This document shows positions 49,822-57,842 of a stretch of DNA of 64,000 nucleotides, one piece after another (position 1 is the first letter of the stretch; each line of letters begins with the position of its first letter). A program made the translations under genes and the position numbers. Source of the stretch: Epsilonproteobacteria bacterium UBA4036 (GTDB lineage: Bacteria; Campylobacterota; Campylobacteria; Campylobacterales; Arcobacteraceae); assembly GCA_002382325.1 (NCBI GenBank), contig DGAG01000011.1, positions 1 to 64,000 on the forward strand, read 5' to 3'. Under the pieces are notes generated by a model that was not told the origin of the DNA, made no database searches, and was given only the letters and a program-made list of their open reading frames with translations.

Positions 49822-50793
49822 ATGCCTAAAAATTTAGAGTATTACTTAAACCTTAACTACCCGTATGAGTCGTACTTTGGGGAAAATGAAGTGGGTGATG
49901 CTTATTTGGTCGAATTTACTGATTTCGACATCAAAGGTGCGAGTGAAGATTATGATGAGGCGGTTGAAATAGCCCATGAATATTTGGCAAAACATATTCA
50001 AAAAGAGTTAGCCTTAGGCAACGAATTACCCAATCCAGGGGAAGGAATCCGATTTATGAGACACCGAGAAGCATTAAATGCCTACAAACAAAAAGATTTT
50101 TCAAAAGCAAAAAGTATTTGGGAAGAAGAAGCGGCACTTAAGAATGACCAAGCTATGGCAAACTTAGGTTTGATGTATTTAAAAGGAGAAGGGGTAAACA
50201 AAGATTTTACTCAAGCAAAACGTTACTTTGAAGAAGCCAGCAAATACGACAACGACTCAGCCAATTTCAACTTAGCTTTGATGTATCAATCAAAAATTGG
50301 GGTAGAAGAAGACATGCCTAAAGCCAAGGAATACTTCAGACGAGCCATTGCCAAAAACCATACACAAGCTGCATTCAGATTGGCGTTACTTCTTTTACAA
50401 GACAGAAGTAAAGTAGACGAGGTTAAAGAAGGTTTTTACTGTATGCTAAAAGCTGCTCAAAATGGTCATGCGATGGCTCAAATTCAACTAGCAGGTATCG
50501 ATAAAGAGTTTATAGAATCGTGTGAATTAAATCACCATTTTAGAAAAAAATCACTTGAAGAACAACTTGAAACGATTAACGATGCTTTAGACCGATTTAT
50601 TCGTCCTATGTTGATTAAAGATGGAGGAAATATTCTTTTAATTGATTACATCAGTGAACCCGAAATTGAAATCCGACTGGCATATCAAGGGGCATGTGCA
50701 GGTTGTTCTATGGCAAGTACGGGGACATACGATATGATTAAAAATACGCTTGAACAAGTCATTGATCCACGATTTAGGTTATATATCCTATGA
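49822..50793 (+). CDS. HicB-like / Sel1 repeat / NifU C-terminal fusion protein
   Basis: 323 residues in three parts. Residues 1-75 (NLEYYLNLNYPYESYFGENE, ending ALGNELPNPGE) match the HicB antitoxin-like fold. Residues about 85-240 are Sel1-like helical repeats (MANLGLMYLKGEGVNKDFTQ, SANFNLALMYQSKIGVEEDM). Residues about 250-323 form an Nfu/NifU C-terminal domain with AYQGACAGCSMASTGTYDMI, where Cys292 and Cys295 would hold a transferable [4Fe-4S] cluster. No nifU or nifS is otherwise present, so it may be the nitrogenase Fe-S carrier. Confidence 0.8.
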   Translation: MPKNLEYYLNLNYPYESYFGENEVGDAYLVEFTDFDIKGASEDYDEAVEIAHEYLAKHIQKELALGNELPNPGEGIRFMRHREALNAYKQKDFSKAKSIWEEEAALKNDQAMANLGLMYLKGEGVNKDFTQAKRYFEEASKYDNDSANFNLALMYQSKIGVEEDMPKAKEYFRRAIAKNHTQAAFRLALLLLQDRSKVDEVKEGFYCMLKAAQNGHAMAQIQLAGIDKEFIESCELNHHFRKKSLEEQLETINDALDRFIRPMLIKDGGNILLIDYISEPEIEIRLAYQGACAGCSMASTGTYDMIKNTLEQVIDPRFRLYIL

Positions 50794-51158
50794 AAATAGC
50801 ATTTGCCACCACCGATGACATTCATGTCAACCAACACTTTGGTTGGTGTAAAGAGTTTACCCTTTATGAAATTATTGAAAATGAGTTTTCTTTTTTAAAA
50901 AAAGTGGATTCTTCGATTGAAATTGAAGATGAAATCGATAAACTCACGTACAAAATTGAGTGTTTAGAAGAAAGTGATGTATTAGTCGTACAACAAATTG
51001 GTCCCAAAGCTTCAAGAATGGTACAATCATGTGGAATATTTCCCATGCAAACCTCAAATGAAAATGAAAAAATTGAAGACATTTTAAATAAGCTGATTAA
51101 AATGAAAGAGAATCCTCCTATTTGGATGCAAAGGTTACTTGTCAATGAACAACAATAA
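50790..51158 (+). CDS. NifX-family protein
   Basis: 122 residues. MKIAFATTDDIHVNQHFGWC and EFTLYEIIENEFSFLKKVD open the PF02579 domain and VLVVQQIGPKASRMVQSCGI closes it, close in pattern to nifX at 37586. The final helix ends PPIWMQRLLVNEQQ. It overlaps the fusion-protein gene by four bases and the FprA gene at its end. Likely another FeMo-co precursor carrier. Confidence 0.85.
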   Translation: MKIAFATTDDIHVNQHFGWCKEFTLYEIIENEFSFLKKVDSSIEIEDEIDKLTYKIECLEESDVLVVQQIGPKASRMVQSCGIFPMQTSNENEKIEDILNKLIKMKENPPIWMQRLLVNEQQ

Positions 51159-52380
51159 TGTGGTTGAAATTTCTGACAATATCTTTTTTATAGGGGTCTT
51201 TGACTCTGAAATTAGAACCTTTGATATTATTATGAAAACCGCCAATGGAAGTTCATACAACGCTTATTTAATCAAGACTTCCGAAGGAATTATTGTAGTT
51301 GATGGCGTTAAAATAGAGTTTCAAGAGGAATACTTTAGAAAACTTGAACAATTATGTCAATACGATGAAATCAAATATGTGATTTCTCACCATTTAGAAC
51401 CTGACCACGCAGGTAGTATTCCGGAACTGATTAAACGCTGTACGAGTGCGAAAGTATTGGTTTCACCTCAAGCAGCCAATATGTTAAAAGCGTTGGTTAA
51501 ATCTGAAAGCATCAATTTTGAAACCGTTTGGACCAATAAAAGCATCACCTTGGGAGAAAAAACCGTTCAGTTTTTAACGACACCGTATTTACATTGGCCT
51601 GAAACCATGAGTTCATATGTGGTTGAAAACAAGCTTTTATTTTCTGGCGATGTTTTTGGAAGTCACTATTGCGATGAACGACTTTTTGAAGAGCAAGTGG
51701 GTGATTTTTCATATGCCTTTTCGTATTATTATGATCACATTATGCGTCCGTTTAAATCGTATGTACAAAATGCCATAAAGTTATATGAAAAATTAACTAT
51801 TGATCTTATTGCTCCTTTACACGGACCCATTTTAAATCACCATCCACAAAAATACATTCAACTGTACAAAAAATACAGTGAACCAACCCATAAATCGCAT
51901 AAGGTTCTCTCTATTTTTTATCTGACCAGTTATAAAAATACTCGAAATATGGCACAAAAAATTTATGAAGGATGTGAAAGTGTGGAGGGAATTGTTGCCA
52001 ATGTTTATGATTTGGCATCATTGGACGAACAAAACATGATTAAAATTCTGGATGAAAGCGATGGTATTTTAATTGGAACACCTACCATTAACGGGGACGC
52101 ACCAAAGCCCGTATGGGATTTATTGTGTTGCATGATGTTTTTAGAAAAAAAAGGTAAAATAGCACAAGCTTTTGGCTCATACGGGTGGAGTGGTGAAGCC
52201 ATTGATATGATTATTGATAGGCTTAAATTTCTACATTTTAAAGTTCCACCCATGAATCTTTTAAAAATCAAACTCATACCCACAAAAGAAGAGTTGCAAG
52301 AGTGCTTTGATTTTGGGGTCGAATTTTGTGAAATTTTAAATGGGAAAATGATAGAAATCACCATGACCTCAAACAATTAA
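51145..52380 (+). CDS. FprA-type flavodiiron protein
   Basis: About 411 residues from ATG 51145. The metallo-beta-lactamase domain (1-250) has the di-iron motif ISHHLEPDHAGSIPELIKRC and later LHWPETMSSY and APLHGPILNHHP with further His ligands. The flavodoxin domain (255-405) carries SIFYLTSYKNTRNMAQKIYE and FGSYGWSGEAI. Such enzymes reduce O2 or NO to harmless products in the cytoplasm. Last gene of the sigma-54 operon, it could remove oxygen near nitrogenase. A hairpin follows. Confidence 0.9.
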   Translation: MNNNNVVEISDNIFFIGVFDSEIRTFDIIMKTANGSSYNAYLIKTSEGIIVVDGVKIEFQEEYFRKLEQLCQYDEIKYVISHHLEPDHAGSIPELIKRCTSAKVLVSPQAANMLKALVKSESINFETVWTNKSITLGEKTVQFLTTPYLHWPETMSSYVVENKLLFSGDVFGSHYCDERLFEEQVGDFSYAFSYYYDHIMRPFKSYVQNAIKLYEKLTIDLIAPLHGPILNHHPQKYIQLYKKYSEPTHKSHKVLSIFYLTSYKNTRNMAQKIYEGCESVEGIVANVYDLASLDEQNMIKILDESDGILIGTPTINGDAPKPVWDLLCCMMFLEKKGKIAQAFGSYGWSGEAIDMIIDRLKFLHFKVPPMNLLKIKLIPTKEELQECFDFGVEFCEILNGKMIEITMTSNN

Positions 52381-52382
52381 TG

Positions 52383-52445
52383 AGCGATGAGTATACAAAC
52401 ACAGTTTACTTGACTAAAACTACTGCCAATACTGTACTCATCGCT
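52383..52445. terminator. Large hairpin between convergent FprA and dinD genes
   Basis: Perfect 11-base arms AGCGATGAGTA (52383-52393) and TACTCATCGCT (52435-52445), with ACAGT / ACTGT inside the loop. No T run; probably a shared transcription barrier. Confidence 0.5.
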
Positions 52446-52451
52446 GATTAA

Positions 52452-53315
52452 TTAACTCATACTCTTTTTATTTTTTGGTAATGCACTTTGTTGTATCATC
52501 TTTTTCTCATTGGATTTTACTTTTCGTTCTAACTTCTTCAAATCGTGTGCTGGTGGTAATTCTTCAGGTTTAATACCACTTTGGTTTAAAAGTTCCCGCA
52601 CATTTTCATTGTTTTGAATATGTTCATTGGTAATTGACATTTCACCATAAAGATTGTTTTGTTTTACATTATGATTGGTTATCTCTGTGGCTAAATTCTT
52701 TGCCGCTATTGTAATAGTAGGCAAAAAATCGGCCAAAGGACGCCCTGCAGGTACTTCCAATTTATCTTTCATATTTTGTGTGGTATTTCCACCAAAAAGT
52801 GCCGTATCTCCTTTAGAACGAATACGACCAAATCCTCTGTCATCAACTCCTCGTTCATAAATATTTTTTGACAATTCTGTTTCTGATTCTCTTAGTTTTG
52901 CTCTTGCTTGAAGCCTATCTTCTAACTCTAATCTTTGTTCAATAAGCTCTTGTTTTCGGGTTTGCATTGCAAAATAGGTTTGTGCAAAAGCAATTGGCTC
53001 TTTTTTGCTGTCCCCATTTTGAGCGATGAGATAACACGCATATCGAGTAAGAATAATATCTTCTATTTCTCTCAAAGCTTCTGAACCTATTTGCACCATT
53101 TTTCCCACTTGGCGAAAATGGTCTTCGACTTCTACACCAGAATTTTCACATGATATTTTTGCCTTTTGGATGACATTTTGGAATTTATCCCAACTGTTAT
53201 ATCCTAATACTTTTTGTAAATCTCTGGCATACCAGTATTCAATTATGCTATCTTCAAGAGTATTTGAAAGTTCATTAAACTTCTTTTGTAAGGTTGTTAT
53301 GAGTTGTTTATCCAT
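52452..53315 (-). CDS. dinD: DinD-like DNA damage-inducible protein
   Basis: 287 residues. The N-terminal BRO-like domain has SIIEYWYARDLQKVLGYNSW and VEVEDHFRQVGKMVQIGSEA, then LTRYACYLIAQNGDSKKEPI, a stretch characteristic of DinD; RGVDDRGFGRIRSKGDTALF follows. E. coli DinD is LexA-regulated and interferes with RecA filaments. No clear LexA box was seen upstream. It and its neighbour interrupt the nif region between FprA and nifB and look acquired. Confidence 0.85.
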   Translation of the reverse strand: MDKQLITTLQKKFNELSNTLEDSIIEYWYARDLQKVLGYNSWDKFQNVIQKAKISCENSGVEVEDHFRQVGKMVQIGSEALREIEDIILTRYACYLIAQNGDSKKEPIAFAQTYFAMQTRKQELIEQRLELEDRLQARAKLRESETELSKNIYERGVDDRGFGRIRSKGDTALFGGNTTQNMKDKLEVPAGRPLADFLPTITIAAKNLATEITNHNVKQNNLYGEMSITNEHIQNNENVRELLNQSGIKPEELPPAHDLKKLERKVKSNEKKMIQQSALPKNKKSMS

Positions 53316-53367
53316 TTAATTTATTCCTTTTGCTTTGAACCGTTGAATATTTTATATTTATATTAAT

Positions 53368-53904
53368 TTATAAACCTAATAATGCACTCACGGCTGAAAC
53401 AATTGAACCAAATTCTGCACCTTTTGTCAAGACCACACCTAAAGATTTTTTTAATGACACCTCATTATTTTTATTATTTTTCAGTTCTTGGAGTATTAAT
53501 TCTTTATCTTTTATGTTTGAATTATTTATAGCTTGAATGAGTTCCTCAAATTTTTTATCAAATTCTGAAAGAATGGTATTGTTGTTTCCTGTAATAATAT
53601 TTCCATTATTATTGCCACCAACACTAACATTATGATTATAAGTTATATCTGTTTTCTCAATTTTATGATACTCTTTTTTATCATTATTTTCTAAAAAACT
53701 TCTACCTTTAAACGTGAGCCCATTAAAGATATAAAATCCACCCAAAGCCCAAAATCCATTTTTAAATAAACTATCATTTTCTATTTCATCAATAATAGCT
53801 TTGAATTCTTGAAAATCAAGTCCAAAAGCTTTTGAAAAGATAGAACTATTTTTTGAGTTTGCTATTTCTCTTACGAGCATATTATATTTTTCATTTGAAT
53901 TCAT
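53368..53904 (-). CDS. Accessory protein with winged-helix-like N-terminus and Asn/Gly motif
   Basis: 178 residues. The first 75 look like a small winged-helix domain (SLFKNGFWALGGFYIFNGLT then FKGRSFLEN). A linker NVSVGGNNNGNIITGNNNTI resembles the Asn/Gly stretch found before effector-associated domains in defence-related proteins. The end is a weak hydrophobic helix (GAEFGSIVSAVSALLGL). I do not recognise a family. It starts behind AAAGGAAAATC and is co-directional with dinD. Confidence 0.6.
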   Translation of the reverse strand: MNSNEKYNMLVREIANSKNSSIFSKAFGLDFQEFKAIIDEIENDSLFKNGFWALGGFYIFNGLTFKGRSFLENNDKKEYHKIEKTDITYNHNVSVGGNNNGNIITGNNNTILSEFDKKFEELIQAINNSNIKDKELILQELKNNKNNEVSLKKSLGVVLTKGAEFGSIVSAVSALLGL

Positions 53905-54000
53905 GATTTTCCTTTATGGTGATTTTTTAGTAATAATACCCAAATATTTTATTTTATTAAAAAACATGTCATTTTGCAATATTTTTCCTACTTTTAACCA

Positions 54001-54186
54001 CTAACTCAACTCACAAAATTGTGAAGTGTTGTACACCACATCTTTTAGCTCATTAAGTTTTTTCACAAGCGTTTCATTGGCAACTTCATCAAGCTTAAAT
54101 CTCGAATCTAAAAAATCGTAAATGTTATCAATATTTGTAAAAACTTCTTTGAGCAATTCTTCTTTTATTTTTTGCTGAATCTCCAT
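54001..54186 (-). CDS. Small helical protein divergent from nifB (61 residues)
   Basis: ATG behind AAAAGGATAAACC. The product is one or two amphipathic helices (KIKEELLKEVFTNIDNIYDF, ETLVKKLNELKDVVYNTSQF) with a Cys near the end. No family recognised. Its terminal codons contain TGT-N10-ACA at 54020-54035, a form of NifA site 208 bases upstream of the nifB promoter, though chance is possible. Confidence 0.55.
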   Translation of the reverse strand: MEIQQKIKEELLKEVFTNIDNIYDFLDSRFKLDEVANETLVKKLNELKDVVYNTSQFCELS

Positions 54187-54242
54187 GGTTTATCCTTTTG
54201 TTTTTGGATTGTTAGTGCATTTTGTATTCCTTTTTGAAGCTG

Positions 54243-54258
54243 TGGAACACTAGTTGCA
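54243..54258 (+). promoter_or_regulatory. Sigma-54 promoter of nifB
   Basis: TGGAACACTAGTTGCA with GG and GC 12 positions apart, 33 bases before the nifB start codon. Confidence 0.92.
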
Positions 54259-54290
54259 TTTAGGCTTTTATAAAACAAAAAGGAGTTACT

Positions 54291-55727
54291 ATGAGTTGTT
54301 CATGCACTTCAAGTAGCACACAAACCAATATTCAACAAGAGGTAATGGATAAGATTAACAATCATCCTTGTTACAGTGAAGGAGCACACCAACACTACGC
54401 TCGAATTCACGTAGCCGTTGCACCTGCGTGTAATATTCAATGCAATTATTGTAACCGAAAATATGACTGTTCCAATGAAAGCCGACCTGGTGTGACTTCA
54501 TCTAAACTTCAACCCATTGAAGCGGTGAAAAAAGTTCTTTTTATCGGTGGAGAGATTCAACAACTCTCTGTTGTAGGAATTGCAGGACCAGGTGATGCGT
54601 TAGCCAACCCTAAAAAGACCTTTGAAACCTTTAAACTGTTGCAAGAAAAAGCACCCGATTTAAAATTGTGTTTATCCACCAATGGTCTTCGAATTGCTGA
54701 TTATATTGACGAAATTGTCAAATACAATATTGACCACGTTACCGTTACGATTAATACGGTTGATGAAACAGGAGAAATTGGTTCACAAATATATCCTTGG
54801 GTGCATTGGGAACACAAAAAAGTGTTTGGAAAAAAGGGAGCTAAAATCCTACTTCAAAAACAACTTGAGGGAATTAAAATGCTCACCGACCGAGGTATTT
54901 TGGTCAAAGCCAACTCTGTGCTTATTCCTGGAGTAAATGACAAAGATTTACCCAATGTAGCAAAAAAGCTTAAAGAACTCAATGTCTTCTTGCACAACAT
55001 TATGCCACTTCTAAGTAAAGCCGAATTTGGAACAAAATTTGGACTCGAAGGCGTTCCAAGTGCCACAGATCAAGAGGTTATGGCAGCACAAGAAGCGTGT
55101 GGAATGGATATGAAACTCATGTCTCATTGCCGACAATGTCGAGCCGATGCTGTTGGACTTATTGGAGAAGACCGAAGCGATGAATTTACGAATGAATCAT
55201 TTATCAACCTTTCATGGGAAGAATTAGAAGGTAAATATGATATTGCAGCACGACAACAAAAACATGCGGTCATTGAAAATTGGAGAGCAGCATTAGACGA
55301 AGCCAATCAAAAAATTAAAATTGAGCAAGCTTCAAAAACGCAATTAAGCAGTTCGGGTGAGACAAAATTGGTTGCCGTAACCACAGCAGGTGAGGGAACG
55401 GTCAATTTACACTTTGGTAATGCCACAGAGTTCTTAATCTACGAAGCAGGCGATCGTGCCATCAAATTTGTAATGCACCGAAAAGTGGAGAATGCGTATT
55501 GTAAAGGACCCGAAGATTGTGACGGTTCATATCCGATTGAAGAGATTAAAAATACGCTTAAAGACTGCGATATTTTATTAACCGAAAAAATTGGAGCGTG
55601 TCCTATGGATGAGCTAAAAAGCATCAATTTGATTTGCGATGACAGTTTTGCATTTAAACCCATCGAAAAATCGGTTCATGAGGCAGTGAAAAAATATTTC
55701 TTTAAAGAAGATAAAGAGTTAGGATAA
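54291..55727 (+). CDS. nifB: NifB radical SAM FeMo-co core synthase
   Basis: 478 residues. The radical SAM cluster motif is VAPACNIQCNYCNRKYDCSN (C-x3-C-x2-C), followed by SRPGVTSSKL; additional cluster ligands lie in MSHCRQCRADAVGLIGEDRS. The C-terminal third (about 355-470, KLVAVTTAGEGTVNLHFGNA) is a NifX-type domain. It makes NifB-co, the 8Fe-9S-C precursor. It starts behind AAGGAGTTACT and leads nifV by four bases. Confidence 0.97.
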   Translation: MSCSCTSSSTQTNIQQEVMDKINNHPCYSEGAHQHYARIHVAVAPACNIQCNYCNRKYDCSNESRPGVTSSKLQPIEAVKKVLFIGGEIQQLSVVGIAGPGDALANPKKTFETFKLLQEKAPDLKLCLSTNGLRIADYIDEIVKYNIDHVTVTINTVDETGEIGSQIYPWVHWEHKKVFGKKGAKILLQKQLEGIKMLTDRGILVKANSVLIPGVNDKDLPNVAKKLKELNVFLHNIMPLLSKAEFGTKFGLEGVPSATDQEVMAAQEACGMDMKLMSHCRQCRADAVGLIGEDRSDEFTNESFINLSWEELEGKYDIAARQQKHAVIENWRAALDEANQKIKIEQASKTQLSSSGETKLVAVTTAGEGTVNLHFGNATEFLIYEAGDRAIKFVMHRKVENAYCKGPEDCDGSYPIEEIKNTLKDCDILLTEKIGACPMDELKSINLICDDSFAFKPIEKSVHEAVKKYFFKEDKELG

Positions 55728-55731
55728 TATC

Positions 55732-56844
55732 ATGCTAATCAATGATACCACTTTAAGAGATGGGGAACAAGCACCGTATGTGGCGTTTAATACCCAAGAA
55801 AAACTCGAAATTGCAACGCTTTTATATGAAGCAGGCGCACATGAACTTGAAGTGGGTATTCCTGCGATGGGAAAAAAAGAGCAAGAGGATTTAAAAGAGA
55901 TTCTTGCGCTTAATTTGCCCATACAAATTATGAGTTGGAATCGAGCCACACTCAGTGATTTAGAAGCTTCACTTAAATGTGGACTCAAAGCGGTGGACTT
56001 ATCTATTCCTGTTTCAGATATTCTTATTGATGTCAAATTTAATGGCGATAAAACCAAACTTCTCAATCAACTTGAGTCCACTGTTTTAGCAGCAAAAAAA
56101 GAGGGGTTATTTGTCTGTATTGGAGGCGAAGATTCAAGCCGAGCCAACAACGCTTTTTTAAAAGAAGTGATGCAATTGGGTAAAAGATTAGGTGCAAATC
56201 GATTTCGATATTGCGATACCGTGGGGATTTTAACACCCTATAAAACTTATGATAACATCAAAACGTTAGTGAGTTATGATTTACTTGATATCGAGATGCA
56301 CACGCACAATGATTTTGGTATGGGAACGGCTAATGCCATCGCTGGATTTGAAGCCGGTGCTAAAAGTGCCAATACCACAGTGATTGGTTTGGGTGAACGA
56401 GCAGGCAATGCCTCATTTGAACAAGTTTTAATGACCGTTAATCGTCTTTTAGGACAACAAGGGCATATCAATATTAAAGCTCTTAAAACCCTTATTCGAA
56501 AAGTCAGTCATGCTTCAAACCGAAGATTAGACAGTTCTTTACCCATTATTGGAAAAAATATTTTTTCTCATGAATCAGGAATTCATGTCAATGGTATGAT
56601 GAAATCAAAAAGTTCTTATGAACCTTTCACCCCTAAAGAAGTAGGACTCAAACGAGAATTTCCTATTGGAAAACACTCGGGAAGTTCAACCTTGATCTAT
56701 CATTTAAAAACCTTAGGTATAGAAGCCAATAAAGAGATTGTACAAAAACTCTTGCCACAAGTACGAGATATTGTGACTCAAAGAAAAAAAGTACTAAATG
56801 CTTACGAGCTAAAAGAGTTATATTTATGTTCATTGGCTACTTAA
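55732..56844 (+). CDS. nifV: Homocitrate synthase
   Basis: 370 residues of the DRE-TIM barrel family. LINDTTLRDGEQAPYVAFNT is the metal and substrate signature; RYCDTVGILTP and EMHTHNDFGMGTANAIAGFE with GANTTVIGLGERAGNASFEQ-like SANTTVIGLGERAGNAS follow, and ESGIHVNGMM lies in the lid region. It condenses acetyl-CoA with 2-oxoglutarate to homocitrate, the organic ligand of FeMo-co. It starts behind GGATAATATC and overlaps the GNAT-like gene by 19 bases. Confidence 0.95.
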   Translation: MLINDTTLRDGEQAPYVAFNTQEKLEIATLLYEAGAHELEVGIPAMGKKEQEDLKEILALNLPIQIMSWNRATLSDLEASLKCGLKAVDLSIPVSDILIDVKFNGDKTKLLNQLESTVLAAKKEGLFVCIGGEDSSRANNAFLKEVMQLGKRLGANRFRYCDTVGILTPYKTYDNIKTLVSYDLLDIEMHTHNDFGMGTANAIAGFEAGAKSANTTVIGLGERAGNASFEQVLMTVNRLLGQQGHINIKALKTLIRKVSHASNRRLDSSLPIIGKNIFSHESGIHVNGMMKSKSSYEPFTPKEVGLKREFPIGKHSGSSTLIYHLKTLGIEANKEIVQKLLPQVRDIVTQRKKVLNAYELKELYLCSLAT

Positions 56845-57632
56845 GAAAAGAGTTTGAATCTTCTCTTGAAGCCTTGTCTTTAAGCAATGCTTTATTGGAT
56901 GTTGAACTCTTAAAACACACCTTTGAAACGTATCCTCAATACTGTTTTGCCGCGTATGAAAACGATGAAATTGTAGGAGTATTAAGTGCTTACAAATTTG
57001 AAAACCGTATTTTAATTAATGTTTTAGAAGTAGATAAAAAATACCCCGATGTTTTAGAAAGATTGTTAAAACTCTTTTTAAAAAATGCACTGAATGAAAC
57101 GATTTATTTACTCGTAGAACAAAAAGTTTTCCCCAAAATTGAAGCTTTGGGGTTTAGCATTTTTGCTCCTTTTATTCGTTATATGCACTTTGGTGATGCG
57201 GTTGCTTTTAATTTCTCAAATACCCATGCCAAGCAAGTCAATATTGAGAACTATGAAGAAACAGCTAAGAAGATTGACAAATTGGTTTTTAATGAAAGCA
57301 GGGAAGAGTACATTGCCAAAGATTGTCTTTTTACCAATTCTTTAAAATTAGGGACTCAAAGTGGTATTTTACACTCTTATGTGGTCAATAAAAAGTACAT
57401 CAAAATCTCTCCTTGGATTATGAAAGATGAAGCCTTTTTAGATGCCCAAAAACTCTTGAGAGGAGTGCTTTATTATCGAGGTTTAAAAAAAATATATGGC
57501 TATGCTCCCAGTGAAGTCAAAGAGATTACCGAGCTGTATGAGAGCTACAAATTTAAAAAAGATGGTCTGTTTTATTTGGTCTATTTGGGTGAAAAACCCA
57601 CGATAAAATTAGACAACTTATACGCTATTTAG
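56826..57632 (+). CDS. GNAT-like protein of the nifB operon
   Basis: 268 residues. The first half has an acetyltransferase-like pattern: FAAYENDEIVGVLSAYKF, NRILINVLEVDKKYPDVLER and LKNALNETIYLLVEQKVFPK, but the acetyl-CoA loop R/Q-x2-G-x-G/A is not clear. The second half (SREEYIAKDCLFTNSLKLGT, SPWIMKDEAFLDAQKLLRGV) may be a second degenerate copy. It overlaps nifV by 19 bases. Substrate unknown; nif role inferred from operon. Confidence 0.6.
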   Translation: MFIGYLRKEFESSLEALSLSNALLDVELLKHTFETYPQYCFAAYENDEIVGVLSAYKFENRILINVLEVDKKYPDVLERLLKLFLKNALNETIYLLVEQKVFPKIEALGFSIFAPFIRYMHFGDAVAFNFSNTHAKQVNIENYEETAKKIDKLVFNESREEYIAKDCLFTNSLKLGTQSGILHSYVVNKKYIKISPWIMKDEAFLDAQKLLRGVLYYRGLKKIYGYAPSEVKEITELYESYKFKKDGLFYLVYLGEKPTIKLDNLYAI

Positions 57633-57640
57633 GAAACACG

Positions 57641-57727
57641 ATGATTGAATTTTATATTTTAGGCATGGCTTTGTTGATGTATGTGATTGGAATTATTTTG
57701 TATACCAACAATAAATACAAATCTTAA
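57641..57727 (+). CDS. Predicted 28-residue single-span membrane peptide behind nifB-nifV
   Basis: ATG behind AGGAAACACG, eight bases after the GNAT-like stop. The hydrophobic core YILGMALLMYVIGIILY is followed by a polar tail with Lys (NNKYKS). It matches the peptide at 14053-14139 at 11 of 17 core positions. Size, start signal and homologue support a real gene. It probably sits in the inner membrane; role unknown. Confidence 0.7.
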   Translation: MIEFYILGMALLMYVIGIILYTNNKYKS

Positions 57728-57742
57728 TGCCTATTTCATATC

Positions 57743-57760
57743 AAGGAACGCTTCTTGCAT
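57743..57760 (+). promoter_or_regulatory. Sigma-54 promoter of the aldo/keto reductase-nifT operon
   Basis: AAGGAACGCTTCTTGCAT with GG and GC 12 positions apart, 83 bases before the start codon at 57843. Confidence 0.87.
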
Positions 57761-57842
57761 AAAATTCAGTAGCCTTTAAAATTTACTGTAGGAGAGTGAT
57801 TTTTCACTCTTTTACGGGCTATTGAAAAATGAGGAAGAGTTT

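Noticed and set aside
52452..53904. Prophage remnant
   Set aside because: No integrase, structural or lysis genes; DinD alone is not evidence of a phage.
54020..54035. TGT-N10-ACA as a NifA site for nifB
   Set aside because: The pattern is short enough to appear by chance many times in 64 kb, and similar sites were not found upstream of the other nif promoters.
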